A DNA stretch of 64,000 bases from Gonapodya prolifera JEL478 (GCA_001574975.1 KQ965775.1:5205-69204); one strand, 5' to 3'; numbered from the stretch's first letter, positions 22,067 to 33,030 are shown. Notes: generated from the letters alone by a model not told the origin. Numbers and translations: made by a program.

Positions 22067-22669
22067 TACCAACTCTGATTCTGCTCAGTACACATGTAGA
22101 CTAGTAAAGGCTTTATTGCACCAATAATCCCTTAGTCCCTTGCCACGAGCTCATGAGTCCCAAAGAGGAATCATATTATAGTGGATTGATTACAATGTCA
22201 GTTCCACTACAGTCTACACTGTGAGAACTGAGATGGCTGACGTTGGTGAGGAAATATGCAGAACAGAACTAGTAGAGCACTGTTCTCCACGAGGCCCAGT
22301 CCACGCCCACGAGACCGCTCTAGGACACGGACGAGAGCAGCATGTTATCCACCAAAGACAAGTACGTCCTCCCGCCCGTTCTGTTGATTTCAGGTCCAGA
22401 CTGCACGCAATCCGCCGTGAGCTGCTTGAGTCTGATTCCTACTGCTGCGCGGCATCGTGATGGCGACATCCTCACCCAGGTCGCAGGGACACTCTTGTGA
22501 TGGTGCGGACGGTGAGGTTGTCAGAGTCTAGACAACCGTGACCAGGGAGGAGGGTGTTGCTGTCGGTGTGAGGGCACGGGTCTGTGGGGTCTTAGTCAAG
22601 AATGGAGCATTCTGGATGGGAAGACCTTCCAGTGAGACACTCCGGTTCCTCTGGCGTGGGCGACATTCT
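22067..22669. other. Intergenic, no gene seen
   Basis: Between the transposase fragment and the FAD-binding fragment. Only short frames without domain content. Confidence 0.4.
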
Positions 22670-22858
22670 TCAACTTACTGGGAGGTTCACTGGCGGCATA
22701 TCACTGGGTGGCATGTCACTCCCAGTCCCATTGTAAGGCGTGGTCATGCCACCTCCGTCGCCAGCTTCCAAAATCAAGGTCGTCCAGCCTTCGCGGCGCA
22801 GAGCGATGGCGGCGGCGAGGTCCCCCAGACCAGCACCAATGATTAGAGCTGTTGGCAT
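22670..22858 (-). pseudogene. N-terminal FAD-binding fragment of a flavin monooxygenase
   Basis: Starts 'MPTALIIGAGLGDLAAAIAL' and continues 'RREGWTTLILEAGD'. This is the beta-alpha-beta dinucleotide-binding start of salicylate-hydroxylase-type monooxygenases (GxGxxG, then the acidic end of strand 2). The last Gly of GAGxGG is Asp here. After ~36 residues the homology ends and the frame runs through a small duplication (two near-identical 'SDMPP' units) to a stop. No remaining monooxygenase sequence follows. The missing part resembles the gene at 31127-32833 on the other strand, which lacks exactly this segment. Confidence 0.6.
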
Positions 22859-23260
22859 ATTCGTTTTCGTTGGTGGATGAGTGCATGAGTGGGAGGGTGG
22901 GTTTTGTAAGTCGGGATCATTGTTTATCCCCTACCTTCCAGAGCAGCTACCCCTCCGAGACGGACGCTTAGCCGATGACTCAGAAGCTTTTGAAATTTCC
23001 TATTTCCTGTCCCTTGGTTTGCTTGGCGGTTCACCTAACTGATGCCCTTGGCAGATAGACAACAGGAAGATCTGAGTTGGTCCGCCAATTCAAAGTTAAT
23101 ATTTCCTAGCATCGTCCAACTCCTGTACAGCAATAGAATAGAAATAGTGGATTAATCTCTCACTAAGTCGTCTCCTATTGAATCACACCTGTCCCGGACG
23201 AGGACGTGATGACTCACAGATTCATGTTGAGTCTACAAGAATGCTGGGAATCCCACACCC
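22859..23260. other. Intergenic, no gene seen
   Basis: Between the FAD fragment and the 3' end of the G-alpha relic. Moderately AT-rich, with no domain-bearing frame. Confidence 0.4.
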
Positions 23261-24111
23261 TCACTCGAGTCCATAACCACACAGCGTTGAACGGATGATG
23301 ATGTCGTTCACGGCAGCCATATCGAACTTGACCCTCTCCATATCGGTCGCGCACGTCATATGGTGAAACATCGTCTTGTACTCGGACCGATTCCGAGACA
23401 GGAAGCGGTGGACAATGTACTCGCATGCAAAACAGCAGGGGGAAACGGAGGGTTTCGTGTCATTTGATGGTGGTTGCCGGTTGCGGGAGCACAGATTCTC
23501 ACGACTCACCTTCAAAGTCCAGGAAGTACGTCTTCAAGGGCGACGTGGGCAGTTTCTTCCTGAACAGGTCCATCTTGTTAAAGAATATAACGATGCAGGG
23601 TCTGACGAACCACAGGCTGTTGCACACATAGTCGAACAATGTGAGAGCCTCGTGCAAGCGGTCCTACGCAAGAGGGTGGGATAAGTCATTCCGTGTTCTG
23701 ACAACAAATACCGGAACTCATCAAGCACGTGCCCCTCCTGGAAAAGGGGGGGACTGCGAAACACACACCACTGTTTTGTCCTCGGCCACAATTTGGTCTT
23801 ACTCGCTGATCGCGACCACGAACATGACGGCATTCACGCTGTCAAAGCAGTGGTGCCACTTGTCGCGTTTGGAGGAGCGTTGCCCGCTAACGTCAACCAT
23901 GCTGTGCGGGGGAGTTCGGGAGCACCCATGGTCATTTGTTTAGTTGGCCGCATCCGGCGGGGAAGATACGAGCACGAGTTTTGGAGATCAGCCCACCGGT
24001 ATGTCAGGTCAGCAACGTGGAAGACGAGCTCCGTGAAGGCAGTTGTCGGCACGTGCGTCCTTTTTTGTTGAAAACACCAGCAAAGTTAGAAAACGAAAAA
24101 AGCAAAACCAA

Positions 24112-24147
<36 letters not shown>

Positions 24148-24969
24148 ATGGGGAAAGTAGTTAACTTCATCATATCCTGGTCGGTTGGCACATAGTCTTC
24201 TGCGGTAATCCGATCAATAGCATCAAAGTAGCTGGTTGGGCATTCCCCAATAAAATGACGGCGATACCTTAAGAGACCCAAACGTACGGCGAAAACGTAG
24301 AGACAGGCACCCGCCGCAACTCACTGCTGCGCCGAATCGCTCAGCCCGTATTCTTAAGCCCTCTCAAAGCATACGCGCCCCCCTGCGTCCTCTCACAGCG
24401 CCTTGACGGCCTCCCCCGCATCGGCAGGGAACACCTCAGCCTCAATCCTCGCTGACATCCTCTTGATCTCATCACAATGCCTCGCGTTGCTTTCCCTGTC
24501 CAGTGAGATTCTGAGCCTGTCCATGGCGTCGAGAATAGCTCGCATGGAATGTTTGAAAATATGACACGCTTGAAAGATTCTCGCTCGGCTTCACTGTAGC
24601 CGGCTCCGTGGATCAGCTTCATTCGTTTGAGTATTGTAGATTTACCAGAATTTTCGGTGTCTGCGAGATAACGGAAGGAGCACATGTGGTGCGAGAGGGT
24701 TTTAATATGATCCCCGGCAGCCTGATGTTCCGTGACGCGTTCGATTTCGCATCCACAGCGATGCCACAGACATCTGTCGCAACAATTGCTCGCCCCATGC
24801 TTCAACATCGCATCGTCCAACATTTATCCCCCTCAACGATACTTCACCCACCGAGCGGTAGCACCTTGACCTTACTCCGCAATCGGAGCTTCTCCTTCCT
24901 CAGTTCGCAATCAATCTCGTCGTTCCTCAGCTTTGCTTCCTTTTCTTGGGCCCCGCGGACGCGGCCCAT
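23261..24969 (-). pseudogene. Heterotrimeric G-protein alpha subunit, pseudogene
   Basis: Exon pieces cover a whole G-alpha in order. The N-terminus is 'MGRVRGAQEKEAKLRNDEID' (Gly-2 for myristoylation) at 24969. P-loop region: '[19 protein letters not shown]'. Helical domain: '[12 protein letters not shown]' equivalent, and 'DYVPTDQDMM'. Switch I: 'TTAFTELVFHVADLTYR'. Switch II: '[19 protein letters not shown]'. Then 'NKMDLFRKKL' (NKxD), 'TCATD' and the C-terminus 'LCGYGLE' at 23261. Breaks: a frameshift after 'IFSN', TGA where Trp and TAA where a charged residue are expected near 24390 and 24355, and TAA in place of Tyr in 'ISE*DQIVAEDKT' near 23805. The P-loop first Gly is Asp, switch I lacks its Arg, and DVGG is DVSG. 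One intron holds a 35-base C run. Confidence 0.85.
24112..24146. repeat. 35-base poly-G tract (poly-C on the sense strand of the G-alpha relic)
   Basis: Uninterrupted G35 on the plus strand, inside an intron of the minus-strand G-alpha relic. The exact length is likely to be unreliable because of sequencing. It could form G-quadruplexes. Confidence 0.9.
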
Positions 24970-25164
24970 CGCGTTGATTTGCGTTTTTGATGAGCTGCGA
25001 TTTGGTGAGCCCATCAGGCCGGCGTCCGTGCAGATATTTTACCTACAGAAGCATCTTACAGACACTGTGCTCTCTTGGTCCCTCTTATTAATTACCGCGA
25101 TTAGTTCGGCTTCGTTCACTACGCTATCCAGCTTCTGTGGTCGGACTTCACACTGTCACTCTTG

Positions 25165-25613
25165 ACACTTTTGCCGCAAGCGCATCACCACCTTTTCATT
25201 TCTCAAATCGCATATCTCAAAATGAGCGAAATCTCTAGCGACTTTTGAGACTTCCACATCAGGTGCTCAAGCATTATTCTTGTTTGAGCGAAGTTGATCG
25301 AGTCTCCCACTACCGCACCGTCGTCGTCTTCCGTAACAGGTGGAGACGACGAGCTCCAGGGAGATAAAATAACTTCATAAGAGATGTTCCGAAGGTGGCG
25401 AATGAATGTGGATACTTCAATTCCGAAAGAAACCGCACTGCGGTTTCTAACCTTCCCACTGCGACAGTGTGGGCCACATGCTCAATATGTGGGCTCGCGG
25501 GAACTTTCAAATTGTTCGAAGTCGACCAGCATTATGACCTTTGTGCAAAAAAAGGCGCGGAGGATTTGGGAGTTTGCAGTGCCAAATCTGCGATTCTGTT
25601 AGATGAGTTTTAA
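25165..25613 (+). pseudogene. Truncated tandem copy of the BTB-like gene
   Basis: The region before its ATG (25224), 'TTTGCCGCAAGCGCATCACC' onward, matches the sequence before the ATG of the neighbour at 25764. Both begin ATGAGCG and have a similar second line. The distal part (25395-25613) encodes 'CSICGLAGTFKLFEVDQHYD' and a Lys-rich end. This parallels 'CPICHFMNKLLVHQ' and the basic end of the neighbour's product. The whole middle (the BTB helices) is missing and an early in-frame TGA follows the ATG. This is best explained as an internally deleted tandem duplicate. Confidence 0.55.
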
Positions 25614-25763
25614 TCTGTACACAACATAGCTACTTGATCCTTCTCTCATTGGAGCGCTTCTAAGTTCGCATTTAGTTTACTGCTTTACTGTCACCACGTG
25701 ATTTGCCGCAGCTCGCACGTCACCAACTTTTCCATTCTGAAATCACGTCTACATTACCTCACA

Positions 25764-26483
25764 ATGAGCGGACTCACCAACGACTCTCGGCAGGTCAGCC
25801 GATGGAGAACTCCCCCGTAAGCGATGTCTGGGATTTGACGAAACAGCTGTTCACTCACTTTTCATCATGAGGTCGTAATCTTGATTAAAGAGGAGACCAC
25901 CATTGCGCTGTTCTACAAATGGCTTCACGTAAGGAAAGAGAATATCTTCAATGGACAGAATGTGCAGCGATTGCTTGCTTTCGCTGACAAGTATGACATT
26001 CCGGGGCTATCAAGGGACGCATGCCTTTATTTGGAAGCAAAAAGGCCGCTTTCAAATATGCAGCTTCTGGGGATAGCAGATCGGTACAATCTCGTTGATC
26101 TCAAGGTGTCTGTCTACGGAGATGCGATTGGAGAGATCTGGAAAGCCCTGGCAGGAGCACCTCAGCCAGCTGATAAAAGGCGGCTGGCGGCAGACTTTGG
26201 GAACTTTAGCCCAGAAATGTTTGTGAACATTCTCTCCGACATGACACAAACAATCTCCAAGTTTACTGCGGATGTTTTGCCCATCGCCAATACTGCTGGA
26301 TACTACAGTGGAGCATATGCACACGCTTCGCAAAACTCGCGTTGTGACCTGCTGGCAGGTTTTCCTGTGCAATGCCCGATATGTCACTTCATGAACAAGC
26401 TCTTGGTTCATCAATCTCGCAGCATTACACCAAGTGCGCGGAAAAGAGAGCTGCAGAACTGGGAGCTAAACCTCCAAGCTTGA
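25764..26483 (+). CDS. BTB/POZ-like protein with N-terminally incomplete BTB fold and a CxxC tail
   Basis: The open frame from 25866 or later reads 'EETTIALFYKWLHV', then 'LLAFADKYDIPGL' and 'QLLGIADRYNLVDLK'. This is the second half of a BTB fold plus following helices, as in MATH-BTB and SPOP-type proteins that recruit Cullin-3. The first half (DVTF...H...L strands) is not visible. The only upstream coding candidate is a short exon at 25764 ('MSGLTNDSRQ') joined through a GTAAGC donor at about 25818. The C-terminus carries 'CPICHF' and ends in a basic segment at 26483. It may be a truncated gene. Any function in protein binding is inferred from the fold only. Confidence 0.55.
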
Positions 26484-26620
26484 AGTACATGTAGAAGGTG
26501 TATAATTACATGTCGTTCGGTGACTAATTCGGCGATATCGCCAATGAACGACCCGGGCTTTGGTCGGATGTGCCACAATTTGTGACCCGCCAGGTCCCAA
26601 CGACCCACACTGCACTGGCA

Positions 26621-27982
26621 ATGGATTCGCCCAAACGGCCCGGATCCACTCTTGGAAAACCCAAGTCCCGCTCTCCCTCCCCTCACGCCCCCTTGACCAA
26701 CGGCAAACCAGCCCACGCACCAAGCCACTTCCACCGCCCCTCTCTCGAAACCATCCTCGCACTTCTCGTCGCAGCATCGCTCGCTCTTCATGTACCGACA
26801 TACTACAAACTCGTTTCCGACCCGGGCAGTTTACTTGCCATCTCCCGGGCACCGGCAGCGTTCGGCATCCCGTTCCTTTCGGGATCGCGACCCACCACAC
26901 CCGCCAAGGCGACCGTTGCCAAACGGTTCGGTGACCCCGATGACGACTTGCTGGGCGAGCCCTTCGATGGCCCAGCGGACTACGTGTGCGACACTTCCTT
27001 CTCTGGGGTGCACATTCTCAACCGGGACCCGTTAATGATGGCTATTGACGGCTTCTTGCGGAAGGGAGAGGCTGAATGGATCGTCGACAAGGCGTAAGTG
27101 TTCCAACCGCGCACTGTCCTCCTGACCTGTCACTCCAACAGTGCCATCTGCCATCCACGTTAGGAAACCACTCATGGCCCGGTCCTCCGTCGTGGACGTG
27201 GACGACCAACCCCGCGAGAAGCGCAACGACAGCTCCGAGTACCGCACGTCTACATCGGCCTTCTTCGACCGCCGCGTCGACCCCATTCTCCACTGTATCG
27301 AGAAACGCGCCGTTGCCTTCTCGGGAGTTCCCCTCGAGAACACCGAGGGATTGCAGGTCGTCCATTACCAGCCGGGACAGTATTACAAGCCCCACTGGGA
27401 TTATTTCCCGAGAGAGTTCGCAAGCATGCAGGAGCAGCTTCGACGGGGTGGTCAGGTCAGCTCCTCCTATTCGACATCTGCCAATACCACTCTACTAACC
27501 CCTCACCACGTACCCACCACCACCACCACCACCCCCCCCCAGCGCGTGACCACCTTCTTCGTCTACCTCAACGACGTGGCCCTCCCACCCGGCGTCGCCC
27601 GAGATGCTCTTCCCAAACCGATGTCCCCGACAAAAGAACCCCTCATCGGCGCCGGGTCGACACAGTTCCCTAATGTGGGGATCGAGGTCATGCCAAGGAA
27701 GGGAAGGGCGGCGTTTTGGTGGGATGTGACGATTGATGGGAAGGATGATGAGAGGTGGGTCGGCCGCGCTCCCTCTTGGAGTAGTTATAAAATAGTGTGA
27801 TTCGAACCTCGGGGTCCGCTGAACAGGACTCTCCATGCTGGCACTCCTCCGACACATGGTGAGAAGTGGGGTCTTAACGTGAGTTATCTTCTTCCCGAAT
27901 CCGTCACGTCAGCTCACCCTCCGCGCGCTCCTTAACCCAACCCTTTCTCCAGATATGGCAGCGGGAAGAGTCGTTCTTTTAA
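26621..27982 (+). CDS. Prolyl 4-hydroxylase-type 2OG-Fe(II) dioxygenase, membrane-anchored
   Basis: Exons 26621-27093, 27164-27455, 27543-27754, 27827-27878 and 27953-27982 encode 352 residues. A basic Ser/Pro N-terminus precedes one membrane span ('ILALLVAASLALHV'), giving a type II ER/Golgi topology like P4H-TM and plant P4Hs. The catalytic jelly-roll has 'HYQPGQYYKPHWDYF' with the iron-binding HxD. Next are 'TTFFVYLNDV', the distal iron His in 'TLHAGTPP', and the 2-oxoglutarate Lys in 'KWGLNIW'. All four metal and cosubstrate residues are present. It is likely to hydroxylate proline in secretory proteins; the substrate is unknown. An upstream in-frame ATG at 26570 is possible. One intron ends in a CCA-repeat/poly-C tract. 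Confidence 0.93.
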
Positions 27983-28374
27983 AGGGAGCAAATACCCGTG
28001 GTTGACTGGTTACGAATGCGCTCGGTTTATTTGGACCCTCGCGAGTCTCTCCGAAGGGTAGGGCGATACGGCAGGTCCGTGCACGAGTATTGAATAAGAG
28101 TATCGGGAAACGTGCGAGACAAAAGGGTCGACGTTGCTCAGATTTCGGTCTGCTTCACTGCCCCCCCATCGTCCGGAGTGACGGGTGGTACGTTCCCTCG
28201 GTCTGTACTTTCGATCGCGAGATAGTAGACAGAGATGCTCAAGGCTCACACGACGACGAGCAGTGGAGACATGATCCATTAAAAATGCAGCTGATACAAA
28301 ACCACGAGAAGTCTCAGTAGCTGTTCTACCAAAGTGGCGGGCGACGTCGCGGGCCTAAGAGTTCGAGAAGCACA
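27983..28374. other. Convergent intergenic region, no gene seen
   Basis: Between the 3' ends of the prolyl hydroxylase and the small membrane-protein gene. No coding or repeat signal recognised. Confidence 0.5.
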
Positions 28375-29056
28375 TCACAGCCCGGACTTCATCTTCTCCA
28401 GCCCATCCACCACACTCTGCCTCAAATCCTTGGTCTCTTCCATGCGCCCCAGAACGTACGCCCCTACACCAACAGCAACGCCCACACTTCCTCCCCTCCA
28501 CATCCTGACCAGAATATTCCCCCCAGGTAGGGCAAAGTTCCCAACCAAAGACCCCACAAACGCCCCAAACCCAGCGTATCTGTCCACCTCAACCTGTCCC
28601 GCGTTGTTGACGATCCGGTACGCGCGGTCGTCCACCCCGTCCGCGTCCATTTGGTACGACCTCGCGGCGAACGCGGCGAGGCCGAGTGGGATACCCAGGA
28701 GAGTGCCCATGCCCGCTGGCCGTGTCAGGGCGACGAGAAGAGGACGGGGTGTTTTGGAACGGAGGCGGATGAGCGGAGCGAGTCCGAGTCCGAGGACGGA
28801 TCCGGCCTGGATGGGCACGTCGGGGCGGGATCGCCAGGACCGCAAGGAAGGAACGAACATGCAATCCAAGCAGGGTGAAAATGGGGATCCGAAGGTGTCA
28901 GTCGTGCCCGTGTCGTCGTTGCTCTCGCGTGTCCCTCACCTGCACCGTTTTGAACACCACGTGGCCCGCGAGGACGGCACCCGTGTGCTTGGGCATCCCC
29001 TCGACTCCCTTTGCGTCCGATACGCGCAGAATGAGCTCAGGACCTGTGGTCGACAT
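28375..29056 (-). CDS. Small Gly-rich membrane protein, family uncertain
   Basis: Two exons, 28939-29056 and 28375-28806, give ~180 residues. It starts 'MSTTGPELILRVSDAKGVEG'. Helices rich in Gly and small residues follow: 'LAGHVVFKTVQ' joined to 'AGSVLGLGLAPLI', 'MGTLLGIPLGLAAFAA', 'GAFVGSLVGNFALPG' and 'SVGVAVGVGAYVLG'. A conserved-looking 'DDRAYRIVNNAGQVEVDRY' lies between. Four Gly-zipper-like helices recall the Tim17/Tim22/Tim23 topology of mitochondrial inner-membrane proteins, but no diagnostic signature was recognised. The ORF is intact and the splice sites are good, so the gene is likely real. Confidence 0.7.
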
Positions 29057-29120
29057 TGCGATGGGTGGATAAGACTCTGCAGGCGGCAGAAGGTCAGCAT
29101 ATTTTACCCGAGGCAAAGGC

Positions 29121-30209
29121 TTGCTGCACAATCGAGAAAAGTGGCTGGTTTTCAGACGGCAGTTGTCGGCTTCCGTGCAAGATTTGGATCCTCGCGTTGG
29201 TTCCATCTCGGGCTTTCAGAGGGAGATCTTGCATCGCTTGCCCACCTATGATGAAGCCTGGCGTCGATTTTGGTTGGAGCCGGTGTTGAATCTCAACCGA
29301 GAGGGGCTCGAAACGGTATCGGCAACGAACGCAGCAGACATCGTGACAGATTGCTTGAGGTGTTCGCTTCCATTTGGGCAATTCAAAATCTATCATTTTG
29401 GTATCACAGTTGACGGCAAGGTACCCATCTCGTGGATTGCGGAAATGGCAAACAGCCTGGACGTTCACCATTTGTCAGTAGAAGTGGACTTTCCTAGAAG
29501 ATTATTTTCGAGACAAGGTGGCGTGTTTTTATACTTTGCAAAGCAACTTAGGATCCTTTTCTCAAAAGAAATACGTGGGGTTTGATATTGGCAGTCTACG
29601 AAATCACTTCGCGCCTCAAAACTTACTGTCCGGAGCTTACCCCCATCTCTACTGTATTCCTTCCCCAACGTGCAAAGCTACGAATGGCTTTCATATGAAA
29701 CATTGGATTCGGTGGCGTTTCGTACTCCAGATGGGAGGGGAAGGCACCACGAGCACTTGGAAACACTAATTTTGGGACAACTAGAGGGTATCAGTGCAGA
29801 AGCAATGGACGCTTTATCAGGAGCAATCCAAGATGGCGCATTTCCTCGCTTGCGAACTCTTGAATTTCGTTACACACTCAGCCTGCAGTTGGATGACGTT
29901 GTTGCCTGGGAGAACTTTGATCCCAACGTGGATCACTTTGTCAATTCTGTATCAGCACTTAAGCGGCTCCTTGAGTTTTGCCCTGGGATCTCTGCCAACG
30001 TTTTCATATCTGAAGATGGTGGCCCAGATTCATATGAAATTTTCAATCGTCTTCACATTAAGAATGATCCTTCAAGTTGTGCTCGCCGTCTGAACACTTT
30101 CCACGACCATGGTAATCCCACAATTACTTTGCAGTGCGCATTGGGTGCAGGCTACAATGTGACCGATATGTCAGTTGATCTTTCAGACTCGGGCGATGTA
30201 GAAGAATGA
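29121..30209 (+). CDS. F-box/LRR-like protein, frame interrupted
   Basis: The first part (29121-29585) contains 'REILHRLPTYDEAWRRFWL' and 'SWIAEMANSLDVHHLSVEV'. The second part, in another frame, reads 'FPNVQSYEWLSYETLDSVAF', 'HLETLILGQLEGISAEAMDAL' and 'FPRLRTLEFRYTL', irregular LRR-type strands, and ends 'DLSDSGDVEE' at 30209. The two frames could be joined by an intron between about 29420 and 29600. The alternative is a frameshift, with the gene decaying like its neighbours. F-box/LRR proteins recruit substrates to SCF ligases, but the F-box itself is weak. It is transcribed away from the small membrane gene with only 64 bp between the starts. Confidence 0.5.
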
Positions 30210-31092
30210 AGAATTATAGGATGGATAAGATAAGGACGTTAGCACACCTGAGCAAGGATGCAAAAATATACTGAGTCATGTAAATACACATCGCGTTGAG
30301 CTTCCGTCCTATTCAGGTGGATGTGGTCGTAATTAAAGTGTGTGGTGGCCAACGCGGTCTTTGCCGGCAGCGCCCGGTTCCAAGTCCGGTGCTTCCTGTG
30401 ACGGGAACCAGCAAACCGAACGCTTTGCTTCACGGTTTGCAGGAGAAATGCGAAAAGAGGGCATGCTTGGGGGTGAAGGAACGGTCCACGCGGAAGATAG
30501 CTTCGTCTTGGACAGAGTGATTCTTATGTGTACATTAAAACTTCCGTGGTGCGAAATCCATTCAGCCCTGTATAGATGGGATGGAAGGTCTAGTGATATG
30601 TAGACCTAGGAGTGAGGGGAGAATTTTCGACTGAAATACGGACAACAAGGACACGACGCTCATTATTTTTGCTCTAACGGCGTGGGCATTTCAGGAACTA
30701 CATAGTCGTGGTGTCGAACTCTCGTCGAACTTCTCCAAACCGATCGCCATGCCGGTTGGCCTATTCCAGCGTTGGTCGTCCCCGTCTTGCATGCTTTGTC
30801 TCGCCCATAGACTGTGCGATGTTTGCCAGACGTCTAGTCTCACCATCAACACATGACCTTCCAGAGCCAAGACGTGTCGCAGTTTCAAGAATGACGACCG
30901 ATAAACCACACTCTGCGGGAAGATTGGATACTGGACAACCGCAGAGAAGGTTCGAAGCGGAGCTGGACGAGGCTGCTGGAAAAATAGAGAGCAAGATTGG
31001 AGTGTTCCAGAATGAATAGCAGGGCATTCGAGACACCGAGGTGAGTTTTAGGCAAATTCTTTCCGGCTTATAAAAGTAAACGTCCTTATGTA
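30210..31092. other. Intergenic, no gene seen
   Basis: No domain-bearing frame. It lies just upstream of the FAD monooxygenase, where its missing N-terminal nucleotide-binding segment would be expected. No GxGxxG motif is present in any plus-strand frame here. Confidence 0.5.
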
Positions 31093-32833
31093 TTGATATT
31101 GCTGGGCTGCTTCCTCACGCAGTCGGCTGTCGATGTGGACGTAGACGCAAAGGTTGACGTTCAACTTGCCAAAAGCGACGGCGACGATGCTCCCCAGATC
31201 GGCGAGGTTGGCGCCGGGATTCAAATCCCACCAAACTCGGGTCGGATTCTCGTGCGGTGGGGGCTGAAAGAGAAGATCGAGAAGGTCGCTTGCAGGTGCG
31301 TGGCGTGGGCCGTGTTCGCGTCTGCTGAGAGCGGGGAGGTTGATGCGCCCGTCCTGTGGCCCCACATCGGCAGACCACTCAACGCTCGCGTCTGGCGATA
31401 CGACAATGTCGCGCCGCTCGCAAACTGGCCATTCCCATCGGAGCAGGCTATGGGGTGAGTTTCTCTTCCGGGCTCTCGCTTCTGACGAGTGGCGAACTTT
31501 CCCTTACCCTGGTTGTCCCGCCCCGGCCCTGGGTATCGCCATATTCCCCCAGCGTCCCCTACTGGCACATCCACCGCGCCGACCACCACAAAATCCTCCT
31601 CGACGAAGCCGTCGCTCCCACCCTCTCCTACCCGGCACGCAACCCCGGCCCCCCCCGTCAAAATCATCATCAACACCGTCGTCAAGTCCGTAGACTGCGA
31701 GGCTGCATCTATCAGGACGGAAGACGGCCGATCTTACTCGGGCGACGTGTTGGTCGGGGCTGACGGTGTGCGGAGCGATGTGAAAGTGGCGGTGACCCAG
31801 GATAAGGAGAATGCGAAACCGAGCGGGGACCAGGCGTACCGGTTCTTGATTCCCGTTGAGGAAGTTAAGAAGTACCCGGAATTGGCGTTTACCCTCGAGT
31901 ACGTGTTTGTTGGCGTTTCCTTCAATTTCTGAACTGACAAACAAGTCTCTTTCCTCACAGCCGTGCCATGAACCACCACGTTGGACCCAACGCTCACATC
32001 GTCCACGTAAGCGATGCCGGTGACTCCACTTGCTCTGAAACTCTTGCTGACGCGTAATCTCCATAGTACCCAATCAGCGATTACAAATACGTCAACGTCG
32101 TGACGTGCTCGTTGGGCGAAGGCAGAACCGACGAGAGCTGGAACCAACAAGGTGGTCGTGATGAGCTGTTGAAACAGTTTGAAGGATGGAGGTGAGTGCG
32201 ATACGTTTGGAGGTTCGGCCACAGTTCAACACTCTCCCTGACTCCACCTCCTTCCAGCCCGGAAATCATCAAACTCATGTCCATGTCCGACAAGTATCTC
32301 AAATGGCAACTCATCAAACGCGGCGAACTTCGCACCTGGGTCCGCGGAAAAACGACCCTTCTCGGAGACGCCTGCCACGCCATGGTACCTTACCTGGCCC
32401 AAGGCGCCGCGCAAGCCGTTGAAGACGGTGCTGCTCTCGCACACGCGCTCAGCTCTGGGGGTTGCCCATCAACGCGGCCCTGCAGGCGTACGAGAAGGTG
32501 CGCAAGCGCCGCACGACGGCGATCGTGAATGGGGCAGATGGGGCCAGGGCGACATTCCATATGCATGATGGGCAGCTGAAGAAGGATAGAGATGACGCGT
32601 TCAAGAGGCAGTGGGGGAAGTCGTCGAGGTGAGTCTCGCTCTTTCATAACTACATCGAGGGACACTCCTGACTACGATTGCAACCCCTGTCAACCAGCGT
32701 TTTCTCGCCGCACTGGACATACGACGCCGAATACGAGATGATCAAGTATCTGAACCAGCTCGGTCCACGCGGTCGCGCGGCCGCCCCCGAATCGGCGTCC
32801 ACCAGTGCTCCTGCCACTCAAGCGCGTCTGTAG
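31093..32833 (+). pseudogene. FAD-dependent monooxygenase (salicylate-hydroxylase-like), N-terminus missing and frame broken
   Basis: Salicylate-hydroxylase-type flavoprotein. Recognisable blocks are 'GEVGAGIQIPPNSGRILVRW', 'VPYWHIHRADHHKILLDEA', 'DGRSYSGDVLVGADGVRSDV' (the DG motif), and 'TLLGDACHAMVPYLAQGAA' (the GD motif with the usual P-x-x-AQGA). The C-terminus ends 'TSAPATQARL' at 32833. The ~30-residue GxGxxG start is absent. Two single-base frame breaks lie in homopolymers: a C8 run near 31650 and a G5 run near 32458. At least five short introns are otherwise in phase. The breaks could be sequencing errors, but the missing N-terminus suggests a real relic. Confidence 0.75.
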
Positions 32834-33030
32834 ACTGTTAAATATTTTCACGCAGTTTTCTTTTTTGTATTGCAAGACGTAGCTAATGATTGTATTTGAT
32901 ATGTATGTCTCTTGCAAATGCCCGCTTTCAGTGGTGGATCGGAGCTGCGTGCGCCGTTGCGAAAAAACGATCCCGGCCGGTCATTGGATGAAGTGAATGG
33001 GAATGCCAAAGTCCACCCGTCCTTTAAACG

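Noticed and set aside
24608-25165. 185-codon plus-strand frame
   Set aside because: Antisense to the first exons of the G-alpha relic, which are identified by the P-loop and N-terminal helix.
27795-27830. tRNA T-loop-like 'GGTTCGAAT' on the minus strand
   Set aside because: No matching T-stem, anticodon arm or acceptor stem around it, and it sits in a spliced intron of the prolyl hydroxylase.
28334-29251. 305-codon plus-strand frame
   Set aside because: Overlaps both exons and the intron of the small membrane-protein gene antisense. Its Pro/Arg-rich translation has no recognisable motif.
30761-31036. Minus-strand frame with 'LSVVILETATRLG', reminiscent of an FAD-binding strand
   Set aside because: Lacks GxGxxG and any further flavoprotein block. 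It is on the strand opposite to the monooxygenase, so it was judged coincidental.
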